Part shown: one piece after another, positions 53,546 through 61,783 of the stretch
Layout: each line of letters opens with the position of its first letter
Numbering within the stretch: the first letter of the stretch is position 1
NCBI GenBank assembly: GCA_035636095.1
Contig: DASPZU010000024.1
Coordinates: forward strand, 1-64,000
From: Gp7-AA10 sp035636095
GTDB taxonomy: Bacteria; Acidobacteriota; Thermoanaerobaculia; Gp7-AA8
Direction: 5' to 3'
DNA: 64,000 nt
Program-made: the position numbers and the translations under genes
Notes under the pieces: model-generated
Seen by the model: only the letters and a program-made list of their open reading frames with translations
The model's database searches: none
Told to the model about the DNA's origin: nothing

Positions 53546-54901
53546 ATGACCGTTCGCGTCCGTTTTGCGCCGTCGCCCACCGGACATCTCCACGTCGGCG
53601 GTGCGCGCACTGCCATCTTCAACTGGCTCTTCGCGAGGCACCACCAGGGGAAGTTCGTCCTTCGCATCGAGGACACCGATGTCGCGCGGTCGACTCGCGA
53701 GTCGGAGGAGATGGTCCTGGACGACCTTCGCTGGCTCGGTTTGCAGTGGGATGAAGGACCATTCCGGCAGTCGGAGCGCACGGTGCTGTATCACAAGGTC
53801 GCCAGCGAGCTTCTGTCTCGCGGCGTGGCCTATCGCTGCTACTGCTCGGAAGAGGAGCTCGAGGAAAAAAGAAAGCAGGCGGAGAGAGAAAATCGTCCGC
53901 CGCATTACGATCTAAAGTGCTGGTTCAATCGCCGCAATGACGACGCGCCGCACGCGATCCGCTTTCACGTTCCCGATGACGGCGACGTCACCATCAACGA
54001 TTTGATCCGCGGCCAGGTCACCTGGAAGCGCGAGTCGCTCGGCGATTTCATCATCGTTCGCACCGATGGTCTTCCAACCTACAACTTCTCGGTGGTGGTC
54101 GACGATCACGACATGGGAATCACCCATGTCATTCGTGCCGAGGAGCATTTGACCAATACCCATCGTCAGGTGCTGCTCTATCGCGCCTCCGGCTGGGCCG
54201 TTCCCGACTTCGCGCACGTCTCGCTGATCCTGGGACAGGATCGAACCAAGCTCTCCAAGCGCCACGGTGCGACCTCGGTGTCGGCCTACACCGAAGAAGG
54301 GTTTTTGCCCGACGCCATGTTCAACTACCTCACCTTGTTAGGCTGGTCGGCGCCCGATGGCCGCGACATCTTCACGCGCGATTACGCCATCGAGCACTTT
54401 TCGCTCGATCGGGTGAATCCCGCTCCGGCCGTCTTCGACCCGCAGAAATTCGAGTGGATGAACGCCCAGTACATTCACGCCATGAGCGCCGACGCGCTCC
54501 GACCGCTGGTGGCGCGCTTCTTCGACGCCCCCTGGCTGACGGAAGGAATCGAGGTCGTGAAGACCAGCGTCCATCGGCTCACGCAATTTCGTGAAGCGCT
54601 GCAATTCGTGATCGAGTACACGCCGCCGCAGATCGATCGGGCCTTCGCCGAGAAAGTGCGCGACGAGTTTGTTGCGAATGGAACGCCTCGTAGCGAGGAG
54701 CAGTATCACGCCATGGTCGAGCATCTCAAGGCGTCCACCGGTTTGAAAGGCAAGGCCTTGTTTCAGCCCCTGCGCCTGATGCTGACCGGACTCGATCACG
54801 GACCGGAGCTCGTGCGCGCGATTCCGCTTCTGGAGCACGCCAGCGAGGTCGATCGGAATATCCTCTCGCCGCTCGAGCGCACCCAACGATGTATTCGCTG
54901 A
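53546..54901 (+). CDS. gltX: Glutamate--tRNA ligase
   Basis: 451 residues, slightly short for the family (usually 465-490). The class I HIGH motif appears as RFAPSPTGHLHVGGARTA near residue 6, the KMSKS motif as TKLSKRHGAT near 235. RCYCSEEELEEKR lies in the acceptor domain, and the C-terminal anticodon-binding part is compact. Whether it is discriminating or also charges tRNA-Gln is not visible. Its 3' end overlaps pyrD by 13 bases. Confidence 0.95.
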   Translation: MTVRVRFAPSPTGHLHVGGARTAIFNWLFARHHQGKFVLRIEDTDVARSTRESEEMVLDDLRWLGLQWDEGPFRQSERTVLYHKVASELLSRGVAYRCYCSEEELEEKRKQAERENRPPHYDLKCWFNRRNDDAPHAIRFHVPDDGDVTINDLIRGQVTWKRESLGDFIIVRTDGLPTYNFSVVVDDHDMGITHVIRAEEHLTNTHRQVLLYRASGWAVPDFAHVSLILGQDRTKLSKRHGATSVSAYTEEGFLPDAMFNYLTLLGWSAPDGRDIFTRDYAIEHFSLDRVNPAPAVFDPQKFEWMNAQYIHAMSADALRPLVARFFDAPWLTEGIEVVKTSVHRLTQFREALQFVIEYTPPQIDRAFAEKVRDEFVANGTPRSEEQYHAMVEHLKASTGLKGKALFQPLRLMLTGLDHGPELVRAIPLLEHASEVDRNILSPLERTQRCIR

Positions 54902-55857
54902 TCCGCGAGCTGCTCTTTCTGCTCGATGCGGAGTCGGCGCACGAATTCACCTGCGCGCAAATGATGCGCGTGCAGCAGATTCCGTTGGCGCTCTCAGTGA
55001 TCGCGAAGCTGTGCCGCGCGCCTGGCCAGCCGCGTCATTTGTGGGGCCTCACATTTCCGACGCCCATCGGCATCGCCGCCGGCTTCGACAAAAACGCTCT
55101 CCTCGTCCCATTCCTGGCTGCCCTCGGATTCGGATTCATCGAGGTGGGAACCGTCACGCTGCACGCCCAGCCGGGAAATCCCAGGCCGCGGCTCTTTCGC
55201 GATCGCGAGCATCGCGCGCTCATCAATCGCCTCGGATTCAACAACGACGGCGCCGATGCCATCGCCGATCGCCTGCAGCGATTCGACGCCCCCGTGCCGC
55301 TGTTCGTCAACATCGGAAAAAATCGCGACGTGCCGCTGGAATCAGCCCCCGACGCCTACGCGCAGTGCTACCTGCGGGTGGGTCGGTGGGCGGACGGGGC
55401 GGTGCTCAATCTTTCATCCCCAAACACGCCTGGCCTTCGGGAGCTGCAGCGACCGGAGCATCTCGTGAAAGTGCTCGAGCTCGTGCGCGCGGTGCGCGAG
55501 GCGATGCCGGTCAGCCGGCCGATCCTGGTGAAAATTGCGCCCGATCTCGATCGCTCACAGCTCGCGGAAATTTGCGAAGTCTGCGTGCGCCTGGCGGATG
55601 GGATGATCTGCACGAATACGACCGCGACCGGCGACGGCGGCCTGTCGGGTAAGCCGCTTTTCAAAGCGTCGACCGAGATTCTCGGCACCGTGCGCTCGCT
55701 GGTCGGCCGCGATTTTCCATTGGTCGGCGTCGGCGGAATCTTCTCGGCCGACGACGTGCGTGCGAAGCTCGCCGCGGGCGCGAATCTGGTGCAGCTCTAT
55801 ACGAGCTTCGTCTACGAAGGCCCGTCACTGCCGTCACGGCTCGCACGCGAGCTGTAA
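54889..55857 (+). CDS. pyrD: Dihydroorotate dehydrogenase, class 2
   Basis: 322 residues. An N-terminal helical pair (YSLIRELLFLLDAESAHEFT) for membrane and quinone contact marks class 2. FMN-site motifs are IGIAAGFDKNA, RLGFNNDGADAIADRL, NLSSPNTPGLREL with the catalytic Ser, and GGIFSADDVRAKLAAGANLVQLYTSFVYEGP. It is the pyrimidine-pathway step coupled to the respiratory chain. Confidence 0.95.
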   Translation: MYSLIRELLFLLDAESAHEFTCAQMMRVQQIPLALSVIAKLCRAPGQPRHLWGLTFPTPIGIAAGFDKNALLVPFLAALGFGFIEVGTVTLHAQPGNPRPRLFRDREHRALINRLGFNNDGADAIADRLQRFDAPVPLFVNIGKNRDVPLESAPDAYAQCYLRVGRWADGAVLNLSSPNTPGLRELQRPEHLVKVLELVRAVREAMPVSRPILVKIAPDLDRSQLAEICEVCVRLADGMICTNTTATGDGGLSGKPLFKASTEILGTVRSLVGRDFPLVGVGGIFSADDVRAKLAAGANLVQLYTSFVYEGPSLPSRLAREL

Positions 55858-55907
55858 CGCTGCCGCTTCTGAGGGAACTCTCTTTACGTTGCTGAAGGAG
55901 GTTCTCG

Positions 55908-56642
55908 ATGAAACGTACTCTCATTCTCCTCGTCTGTCTTTTTCCTGCTGCGCTGATCGCGCAGCAGGTTTCCGTGAACGCGACGCTCGCGGCTTCTCCC
56001 TCGGGGTCCGCCAACGTGGGAACGCCGATCACGCTGACGGCGACCGCAGTGGCGGGCAAACCAGGCCCTGAATTCAACATCACGCGCCCCATGCAGGAAA
56101 ACTGGAAATACACGTTCACCGCCACGCGCACGTGGCCTTGCGCCGAGACCACTACGATCGCTAACAAGGTCGCGACAAAGAGCGTGACGTGGAGCCCGAA
56201 GGCGGGTCTCTACAACCTCGCCGTCACCGCGGAGTTCGGAATCACTGTTCCTTTGGGTGGAACCGCGAAGGTGCCCTCAGGCAAAGGCAGCGCGTCGTTG
56301 AACAACTACACGGTCAAGCCGACCGCCAATTGGTCGTCGTACGTCGCATCGTCCTTCAGTCCGCCGTCGAATACTGCCGTCGGTCCAGTGACTGTCGGAT
56401 TGACACTGTCTCTCAACAACGCGCCGTCGAACAAGTGGTGGCGCTACACAGCCTACGGACTCGGACCGGCGCAGACGAAAGATCACCAGGGGGCGTCGGT
56501 GTATTTCACCTTCAATCTCAATCCCGGCACGTACACGCCGTCGTTCACCGTGGATCAAGTCAGCGCTTCGGCTGATTGCACCTGGGAAGCGTCGATCTCG
56601 ACACACCCAAGCGATTACTACTATGTCGTGAAGTCGCAGTAG
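55908..56642 (+). CDS. Secreted beta-rich protein of unknown function
   Basis: 244 residues with signal peptide KRTLILLVCLFPAALIAQ and a good AGGAGG ribosome-binding site. The mature protein is rich in Thr, Ser, Ala and aromatic residues, with Ig-like character (NVGTPITLTATAVAGKPG, AGLYNLAVTAEFG, FTFNLNPGTYTPSFTVDQ). Two Cys (WPCAETT and ADCTWEA) may form a disulfide. No family recognised. Confidence 0.75.
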   Translation: MKRTLILLVCLFPAALIAQQVSVNATLAASPSGSANVGTPITLTATAVAGKPGPEFNITRPMQENWKYTFTATRTWPCAETTTIANKVATKSVTWSPKAGLYNLAVTAEFGITVPLGGTAKVPSGKGSASLNNYTVKPTANWSSYVASSFSPPSNTAVGPVTVGLTLSLNNAPSNKWWRYTAYGLGPAQTKDHQGASVYFTFNLNPGTYTPSFTVDQVSASADCTWEASISTHPSDYYYVVKSQ

Positions 56643-56678
56643 TAGTCTTGAGGGCGCGCTCACTCGGGCGCGCCCTCA

Positions 56679-57398
56679 ATGATCATCTACGGCGTCAATC
56701 CGGTCCTGGAAGCGATCCGATCGCATCGGCAGCGCATCCACTACGTCGCCGTCGCGAAAGGCGCGCACACGAATCGCGTGTTCGACGCTGCCAAGGAGGC
56801 CGGCGTTCCAGTCCGCATTCTTCCGTCCGAGCAGATTGACCGGGCGGCAGGGGGCGGGGTGCACAACGGCGTCATCGCGGATGTCTCGGAGGCGTCGTAC
56901 GCCAGTTTCGAGGAGATCGTCGAGCGAGATTCCACAAACTTCGTCCTCATCCTCGACGGCATCACCGATCCGCAGAACTTCGGCGCGATTCTGCGCGTGG
57001 CCGAGGGTTTCGGCGTGCATCTGATCGTCATTCCGCAGCATGAGAGCGTCGGCCTGACCCCGGCTGCAGTGAAGGCATCGGCCGGGGCCTCGGAATGGGT
57101 GCCGATCGCGCAGGTGACCAACCTCGCGCGCACGATCGAGGCGCTCAAGAAACGCGATTACTGGATTTACGGCGCTTCGGCAAACGGGGAACCGCCATCG
57201 GCGATCGACTTCACCGGCAAAGTCGCCCTGGTCCTGGGCAGCGAAGGCAAAGGCATCCGGCGCAATGTGCTCGAGCACTGCGATCGCGTCGTCACGATTC
57301 CGATGTCAGGTCGCGTCGCGTCGTTCAATGTTGCGACGGCAGCGGCTGTGCTGTGCTACGAGGTACGGCGGCAGCAATCAGCAAAGCCACAAGAGTGA
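56679..57398 (+). CDS. rlmB: TrmH-family 23S rRNA 2'-O-methyltransferase (RlmB-like)
   Basis: 239 residues. The substrate-binding N-terminal domain (IIYGVNPVLEAIRSH) is followed by the SPOUT knot: LILDGITDPQNFGAILRVAEGFG near residue 92, LVLGSEGKGIRRNVLEHCD and IPMSGRVASFNVATAAAVLCYEV. It methylates G2251 in E. coli. Its 3' end overlaps the convergent membrane-protein gene by 74 bases, a long overlap. Confidence 0.92.
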   Translation: MIIYGVNPVLEAIRSHRQRIHYVAVAKGAHTNRVFDAAKEAGVPVRILPSEQIDRAAGGGVHNGVIADVSEASYASFEEIVERDSTNFVLILDGITDPQNFGAILRVAEGFGVHLIVIPQHESVGLTPAAVKASAGASEWVPIAQVTNLARTIEALKKRDYWIYGASANGEPPSAIDFTGKVALVLGSEGKGIRRNVLEHCDRVVTIPMSGRVASFNVATAAAVLCYEVRRQQSAKPQE

Positions 57399-59421
57399 GG
57401 ATCGAAATGGCGCCGAAGATCAGCACCATCGGGTTGCGATAGCGCAGCGCGATGTGATGTTTCCCCGGCGGCACGACGAAGTATTGAAAAGCGATGTTGG
57501 CGGGACGTGGCGGCGACGGCTTGCCGTCCATGATTCCTTTCCAATATTTGTGTCGCGTAATCGCGATGACGAGCAGCGCCTGGCCGCCCGCTTCGACATC
57601 GAGGTCGATGGCATTCGGCGTCTCGGTCGCCTTCACGATTTTTCCCACGGGGCTTGCAAAATAAAAATGGCCGTTGCCGGCAAAAGGAACGAAACGCACG
57701 TAGTTGTAATCGTGCACGTCGCGCGGCACGTCCGGAATCTCCAGAACGCCGACATGCGTGACGCCGGCTTGCGCGAGCATGAGCGCCGCGCGATCCGGCC
57801 GCTTGGCGAGGAGCTCGCGAAATGTGCGCGTCATCTCGCGAGTCGGCAACAGCGTCGTCAGATCGAGATCCTCCTCGAAGACGCCACCGAAGCCCCAGAT
57901 TTCCTCCATGCGCGGAATCATTCCGTTGCGGATGGCCCACAGGCGCGCCTGCAGCGGAACGTTAGGCAGGGGCGCGCTTCGCCGCGTTCGATCGGCATCG
58001 TTGTAGATGCGAATTGGCCGATGCTCCGCCGCCAGCGCGCGGGCGGCGGGAGGGGGATCGTAGTAACCGCGCTCCATGCGCGGAACGAGCCCGTTGACCC
58101 GCGAGCCGAGGTCGAAGAGAACGAATGCCACCAGCAGCGCCATGCGCCGCTGAACAAAGAGGATGCCCAAAAGGGCGAGACTCATGGCGGCGGAGAGGAT
58201 CCACCCGCGGCGTGAGGCGGCCATGAAGAGATCGTTCGATTCATGCCAGATGGCTGCGAACAATGAGCGATTCGTGAAGAGATACATCACGGCCGAAATC
58301 GCTGCCACGCTGCCGGACACGATCATCGCAGCGCGCAGAACCTTTCCTTGCAATTCATCGAATACGATCGCCGCAAAAATCGACATCACGAAGACAGCCG
58401 AGATGAAGAATTTTTCCGGATAGCGGATCGACAACACGCGAAGGATCGGACTCACGGCGCCGATCGCGACCAGATAGCTCACCATCGTCCATCCCGCCAC
58501 GAATTTCCAACCTCTAATGCGGCAGACGAAGCCCGCAATGATCAAGACTCCCGCGAGAAGTCCGGGATAGAAGCTGAACACCAGCGGTGTCGGGAACTCG
58601 GGGTGGAAACGCCGCGACCAGATCAAGGTCAGCTCTTTTGAATACCAGGAGTCGAAGTTCGGAAAGATGAGCTCGAGCGGACGGTAAGGTGCGAGAGTCC
58701 AGCCTGCAGCAGGCAGCGGCAGCGATCGCGCGGAATCGAATTGCAGGTCGAGCGCCGGGATGAGTTGGACGGCGCCGATGAGAAAGGCCGCGCCGAGGAC
58801 GAATGCCAGGGCGCGTTTGCGGCGAAAGCCGATTGCGATCAGCAGCGCCATCGTCTGAAGGATCATCGATTGATCGGCGGCCAGCAGCAGCATGCCCAGC
58901 GCGAGCGCCGTCAGCGCCAGATTGGAGCGCCGCCAGAAAAATCCGATCCACGGCAGCCACGCGGCAGAAAAGAGAAAGGGGAGCAGGTTCGCCAGCGACA
59001 GGTACATGCCGCCCAGCACGAAGGTGAGCGCGCCGAAGAGGGCGGCCGCCACTCGCGTCCCAAGCGAGCGCAACAATAGATAGATGCCGGTTGCCGCGAT
59101 GTAAAAGTGCAGGACAATCGTGAACCGGAAGCCGAAGTCGAAATCCGGCAGGAAGATCGGCCATTGGAATGGATAGAAGGTCTCGTAGCCCGGGTTGGCC
59201 GCCAGCGGTTGGCCGGCCGAGATCCGCGGGTTCCAGAACGGGAAATGGCCGGACGCGACCACATCGTGAAGGTCCCTGCGGATCGGGTAGTACTGCAGGG
59301 CCACGTCGCGGACATAGAAGTTGTTGCCGGTAAAGAGGACGTCGGCGAATAGAATGGTCAGAATCGCGACCAGAAAAGCGATGGCGAGGGCATCGGCGGC
59401 GCGGGGTCGAAGCGGGCGCAA
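57325..59421 (-). CDS. Large multi-spanning membrane protein, YfhO-like
   Basis: 698 residues. About twelve helices fill residues 10-445, with a first-loop DVALQYYPIRRDLHDVVASGHFPFWNPRISAGQPL characteristic of YfhO/GT-C proteins (acidic residue after helix 1). A soluble extracytoplasmic domain (about 450-665) and a last helix near 670 (MVLIFGAISILTLVALLIAAAV) follow. YfhO homologues glycosylate lipoteichoic acid in Firmicutes; here the acceptor is unknown. Its last 24 codons lie over rlmB. Confidence 0.8.
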   Translation of the reverse strand: MRPLRPRAADALAIAFLVAILTILFADVLFTGNNFYVRDVALQYYPIRRDLHDVVASGHFPFWNPRISAGQPLAANPGYETFYPFQWPIFLPDFDFGFRFTIVLHFYIAATGIYLLLRSLGTRVAAALFGALTFVLGGMYLSLANLLPFLFSAAWLPWIGFFWRRSNLALTALALGMLLLAADQSMILQTMALLIAIGFRRKRALAFVLGAAFLIGAVQLIPALDLQFDSARSLPLPAAGWTLAPYRPLELIFPNFDSWYSKELTLIWSRRFHPEFPTPLVFSFYPGLLAGVLIIAGFVCRIRGWKFVAGWTMVSYLVAIGAVSPILRVLSIRYPEKFFISAVFVMSIFAAIVFDELQGKVLRAAMIVSGSVAAISAVMYLFTNRSLFAAIWHESNDLFMAASRRGWILSAAMSLALLGILFVQRRMALLVAFVLFDLGSRVNGLVPRMERGYYDPPPAARALAAEHRPIRIYNDADRTRRSAPLPNVPLQARLWAIRNGMIPRMEEIWGFGGVFEEDLDLTTLLPTREMTRTFRELLAKRPDRAALMLAQAGVTHVGVLEIPDVPRDVHDYNYVRFVPFAGNGHFYFASPVGKIVKATETPNAIDLDVEAGGQALLVIAITRHKYWKGIMDGKPSPPRPANIAFQYFVVPPGKHHIALRYRNPMVLIFGAISILTLVALLIAAAVPRSTAQPLPSQH

Positions 59422-59441
59422 GTTACCGGAATAGTTACCTC

Positions 59442-59471
59442 TTGCGTCCCGTTTGGCAATTCTGTTATAAC
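59442..59471 (+). promoter_or_regulatory. Promoter of the tRNA - rpmG - secE operon
   Basis: TTGCGT at 59442-59447, 18-base spacer, TATAAC at 59466-59471. A GC-rich sequence follows the -10, as in stable-RNA promoters under stringent control. Predicted start is near 59478, about 80 bases before the first tRNA. Confidence 0.6.
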
Positions 59472-59555
59472 CCGCAATTCCTCGGCCGCGCCGTCGAAAC
59501 TCGTTCTCTGTTCGTTTCAGCGCGGCTAATCGTGTCTTTGAAAAAATGAAGTTAC

Positions 59556-59631
59556 GCTGGCATAGCTCAGTTGGTAGAGCAGCTGATTTGTAATCAGCAG
59601 GTCGCGGGTTCGAGTCCCGTCGCCAGCTCCA
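59556..59631 (+). tRNA. tRNA-Thr (anticodon TGT)
   Basis: Acceptor GCTGGC pairs with GCCAGC; the anticodon stem-loop reads GCTGA-TTTGTAA-TCAGC; T-arm GCGGGTTCGAGTCCCGT; CCA is encoded at 59629-59631. First of five tRNAs. Confidence 0.96.
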
Positions 59632-59643
59632 GCATACAAGCCT

Positions 59644-59730
59644 GGAGAGATGGCTGAGCGGTCAAAAGCAGCAGACTGTAAATCTGCCGGGCCTTGCCCT
59701 ACGAAGGTTCGAATCCTTCTCTCTCCACCA
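59644..59730 (+). tRNA. tRNA-Tyr (anticodon GTA)
   Basis: Acceptor GGAGAGA pairs with TCTCTCC; anticodon loop CTGTAAA in the stem CAGA/TCTG; a long variable arm as expected of type II tRNAs; CCA encoded at 59728-59730. Confidence 0.96.
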
Positions 59731-59735
59731 TTCAA

Positions 59736-59811
59736 GGCAGAAGGCAGAGGGCAGAAGGTAGAAGTGGGCGGAAGGGACTTCTGACTGCGGCCTTCTGACT
59801 TTTGCCTTCAA
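59736..59811. repeat. Heptad-repeat hairpin between tRNA genes, word GGCAGAA
   Basis: GGCAGAA, GGCAGAG, GGCAGAA, GGTAGAA heptads (59736-59763), a loop, and an imperfect complementary arm with CCTTCTGACT and TTTGCCTT. It starts five bases after the encoded CCA of tRNA-Tyr and ends two bases before tRNA-Gly. Confidence 0.87.
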
Positions 59812-59813
59812 GG

Positions 59814-59888
59814 GCGGGAGTAACTCAGGGGTAGAGTCACAGCCTTCCAAGCTGTTGGTCGCGGGTTCGAATCCCGTCTCCCGCTCCA
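59814..59888 (+). tRNA. tRNA-Gly (anticodon TCC)
   Basis: Acceptor GCGGGAG pairs with CTCCCGC; anticodon loop CTTCCAA in stem CAGC/GCTG; T-arm GCGGGTTCGAATCCCGT; CCA encoded at 59886-59888. Confidence 0.96.
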
Positions 59889-59891
59889 AAA

Positions 59892-59971
59892 GGCAGTAGG
59901 CAGAGGGCAGAAGGCAGAAGGACGAAGAGCAGACGGTTTTACCTCTGCCTTCCGCCTTCTGACTTCTGCCT
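59892..59971. repeat. Heptad-repeat hairpin between tRNA genes, word GGCAGAA
   Basis: GGCAGTA, GGCAGAG, GGCAGAA, GGCAGAA, GGACGAA heptads from 59892, then TCTGCCT, TCCGCCT, TCTGACT, TCTGCCT heptads (59944-59971). It starts three bases after tRNA-Gly CCA and ends six bases before the next tRNA. Confidence 0.9.
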
Positions 59972-59977
59972 TGAAAG

Positions 59978-60052
59978 GCCCTCGTAGCTCAGGGGTAGAG
60001 CACGTCCTTGGTAAGGACGGGGTCACGAGTTCAAATCTCGTCGAGGGCTCCA
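59978..60052 (+). tRNA. tRNA-Thr (anticodon GGT)
   Basis: Acceptor GCCCTCG pairs with CGAGGGC; anticodon stem-loop CGTCC-TTGGTAA-GGACG; CCA encoded at 60050-60052. The order Thr-Tyr-Gly-Thr equals thrU-tyrU-glyT-thrT of E. coli, where tufB would follow. Confidence 0.96.
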
Positions 60053-60075
60053 CGAAATCAACGGAGTCATAAGAA

Positions 60076-60237
60076 ATGGCGCGCCAGGGAAGAGAAATCA
60101 TCACGCTGCAATGCACCGAGTGCAAACGTCGGAATTACTCGACGACCAAGAACAAACGGACGATGACGGAGAAGCTCGAGATGAAGAAGTTCTGCCGTCA
60201 CGACCGCAAGCACACTTTGCATCGAGAAGTGAAATAA
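60076..60237 (+). CDS. rpmG: 50S ribosomal protein L33
   Basis: 53 residues: starts [13 protein letters not shown], has [16 protein letters not shown] and ends [15 protein letters not shown]. The first zinc pair CxxC is present, the second is reduced to one Cys with nearby His residues, so zinc binding is uncertain. It lies between tRNA-Thr and tRNA-Trp, the usual place of rpmG upstream of secE. Confidence 0.93.
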   Translation: MARQGREIITLQCTECKRRNYSTTKNKRTMTEKLEMKKFCRHDRKHTLHREVK

Positions 60238-60286
60238 GGGAATAAGTCGGACAAGCGGTGTTTTTGCAGGCTCTTGCGGCACATTC

Positions 60287-60362
60287 AGGCCAATAGCTCA
60301 ATTGGTAGAGCAGCGGTCTCCAAAACCGCAGGTTGGGGGTTCGAGCCCCTCTTGGCCTGCCA
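60287..60362 (+). tRNA. tRNA-Trp (anticodon CCA)
   Basis: Acceptor AGGCCAA pairs with TTGGCCT; anticodon stem-loop GCGGT-CTCCAAA-ACCGC; CCA encoded at 60360-60362. secE starts 19 bases downstream. Confidence 0.96.
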
Positions 60363-60380
60363 CGCATCACCCGAGGATCC

Positions 60381-60632
60381 ATGGAAGAACTCAATAGCTC
60401 GATCGTAGCGAAACCGAAGCAGTGGGTCGGAACCGTCCGCGAAGGATGGAAAGACGTGCTGGCGGAGATGAGAAAGGTCACCTGGCCGAACCGCAACGAG
60501 GTGGTCGGAACCACGGTGGTGGTGCTGGTGGCCACGGTCGTCTTCGCGGTCTACCTGTGGGGTTGTGACATTCTCTTCTACGCGGCGATCGATACCCTCT
60601 TCAAGAAATTTGGAGCAAGCATCGGATCATGA
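60381..60632 (+). CDS. secE: Preprotein translocase subunit SecE
   Basis: 83 residues with the conserved amphipathic WKDVLAEMRKVTWPNRNEVVGTT followed by one membrane helix (VVVLVATVVFAVYLWGCDILFYAA). It clamps SecY in the inner membrane. The ATG at 60381 is the conserved start; the longer frame reads into tRNA-Trp. It overlaps nusG by four bases. Confidence 0.95.
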   Translation: MEELNSSIVAKPKQWVGTVREGWKDVLAEMRKVTWPNRNEVVGTTVVVLVATVVFAVYLWGCDILFYAAIDTLFKKFGASIGS

Positions 60633-61213
60633 CCGAAGTCGCACAGAGCCAGAAGCAGTGGTACATCGTCCACACCTACTCCGGATTCGAGGAGCGGGTG
60701 AAGGAGAATCTGCAACAGCGCATTGACGCTCTCGGCATGCGCGAGAAATTCGGCGAGATCAAGATCCCGACCGAAACGCTCGTCGAAATGAAATCGGGCA
60801 AGAAGCGCGAGGTGCAGCGCAAGTTTTTCCCCGGCTACATCCTGGTCGAGATGGAGATGTCCGACGACGCATGGCATCTCGTGAAGAACACCCCCAAGGT
60901 CACCGGCTTCGTCGGCACCGGCAAGAAGCCGACCCCGCTGACACAGGAGGAGGTCGAGCAGATTCTCACCCAGGTCGTCACGACCAAAGAGAAGCCGAAG
61001 CCAAAGCACGTCTACGAACACGGCGAGCACGTTCGCATCATCGATGGGCCATTCACGAACTTCACCGGCGTTGTCGAAGAGGTCAACCTCGATCGCAATA
61101 CCCTCAAAGTCATGGTCACGATCTTTGGACGATCCACGCCGGTGGAATTGGATTTCTTGCAAGTCACCAGATATGACGCGACGGAGGAGCCGACCGCGCC
61201 GCAGAAGAGGTAG
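60629..61213 (+). CDS. nusG: Transcription termination/antitermination protein NusG
   Basis: 194 residues. The NGN domain (KQWYIVHTYSGFEERVKENL, RKFFPGYILVEMEM, NTPKVTGFVG) is followed by the KOW domain (HGEHVRIIDGPFTNFTGVVEEV). NusG links RNA polymerase to Rho or the ribosome. An AT-rich spacer (61214-61246) before rplK resembles the GAATT-type repeat at 19832 but is short. Confidence 0.97.
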   Translation: MTEVAQSQKQWYIVHTYSGFEERVKENLQQRIDALGMREKFGEIKIPTETLVEMKSGKKREVQRKFFPGYILVEMEMSDDAWHLVKNTPKVTGFVGTGKKPTPLTQEEVEQILTQVVTTKEKPKPKHVYEHGEHVRIIDGPFTNFTGVVEEVNLDRNTLKVMVTIFGRSTPVELDFLQVTRYDATEEPTAPQKR

Positions 61214-61246
61214 AAATTAAGAATTTCAAATTGCAACGAGAAAACG

Positions 61247-61672
61247 ATGGCAAAGAAAGTTACAGGATTTATCAAACTGCAGATTCCCGCCGGCCAGGCC
61301 ACTCCCGCCCCGCCGGTCGGCCCTGCTCTCGGTCAGCAGGGCATCAACATCATGGAGTTCTGCAAGACGTTCAACGCCCGCACGCAAGGGCAGCAGGGAC
61401 TGATCATCCCGGTGGTCATCACCGTTTACTCCGACCGTTCGTTCACGTTCGTGACCAAGACACCGCCCGCCGCGGTCCTTCTTCTCAAAGCCGCCGGCTT
61501 GCAGAAGGGATCGGGCGTGCCGAACAAGAACAAGGTCGGCAAGGTGACCAAAAAGCAGGTCGAGGAAATCGCCAAGACGAAGCTTCCTGACCTCAACGCA
61601 GCATCATTGGAAGCAGCGATCAAAACCGTCGAGGGCACGGCGCGCTCGATGGGGATTGAGGTAACCGGATAG
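61247..61672 (+). CDS. rplK: 50S ribosomal protein L11
   Basis: 141 residues. [41 protein letters not shown] is the thiostrepton/RelA-linked N-terminal domain, and [12 protein letters not shown] and the C-terminal rRNA-binding domain follow. Its TAG stop provides the first base of an octad hairpin that fills the gap to rplA. Confidence 0.98.
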   Translation: MAKKVTGFIKLQIPAGQATPAPPVGPALGQQGINIMEFCKTFNARTQGQQGLIIPVVITVYSDRSFTFVTKTPPAAVLLLKAAGLQKGSGVPNKNKVGKVTKKQVEEIAKTKLPDLNAASLEAAIKTVEGTARSMGIEVTG

Positions 61673-61740
61673 GTTGCTTGGTTGCTGGGTTACTCGGTTG
61701 CTCGGTCCCACCCAGCAACTGAGCAACCCAGCAACCGAGG
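61672..61740. repeat. Octad-repeat hairpin, word GGTTGCTT
   Basis: GGTTGCTT, GGTTGCTG, GGTTACTC, GGTTGCTC (61672-61703), a loop GGTCCCA, then CCCAGCAA, CTGAGCAA, CCCAGCAA, CCGAGG (61711-61740). It separates rplK from rplA, which are usually close and co-regulated by L1; the rplA ribosome-binding site GGAGG lies outside the element. Confidence 0.9.
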
Positions 61741-61783
61741 TAGGAGGCGGGGGCGACTCCGCCGCTAACACTACGGAGGAAGA

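Noticed and set aside
59736..59971. CRISPR array in the repeat-rich tRNA region
   Set aside because: Repeats are 7 nt, contiguous and inverted in two arms, with no spacers of 30-40 nt and no cas gene.
60333..60380. Longer SecE start
   Set aside because: It would translate part of tRNA-Trp; the conserved start is the ATG at 60381.
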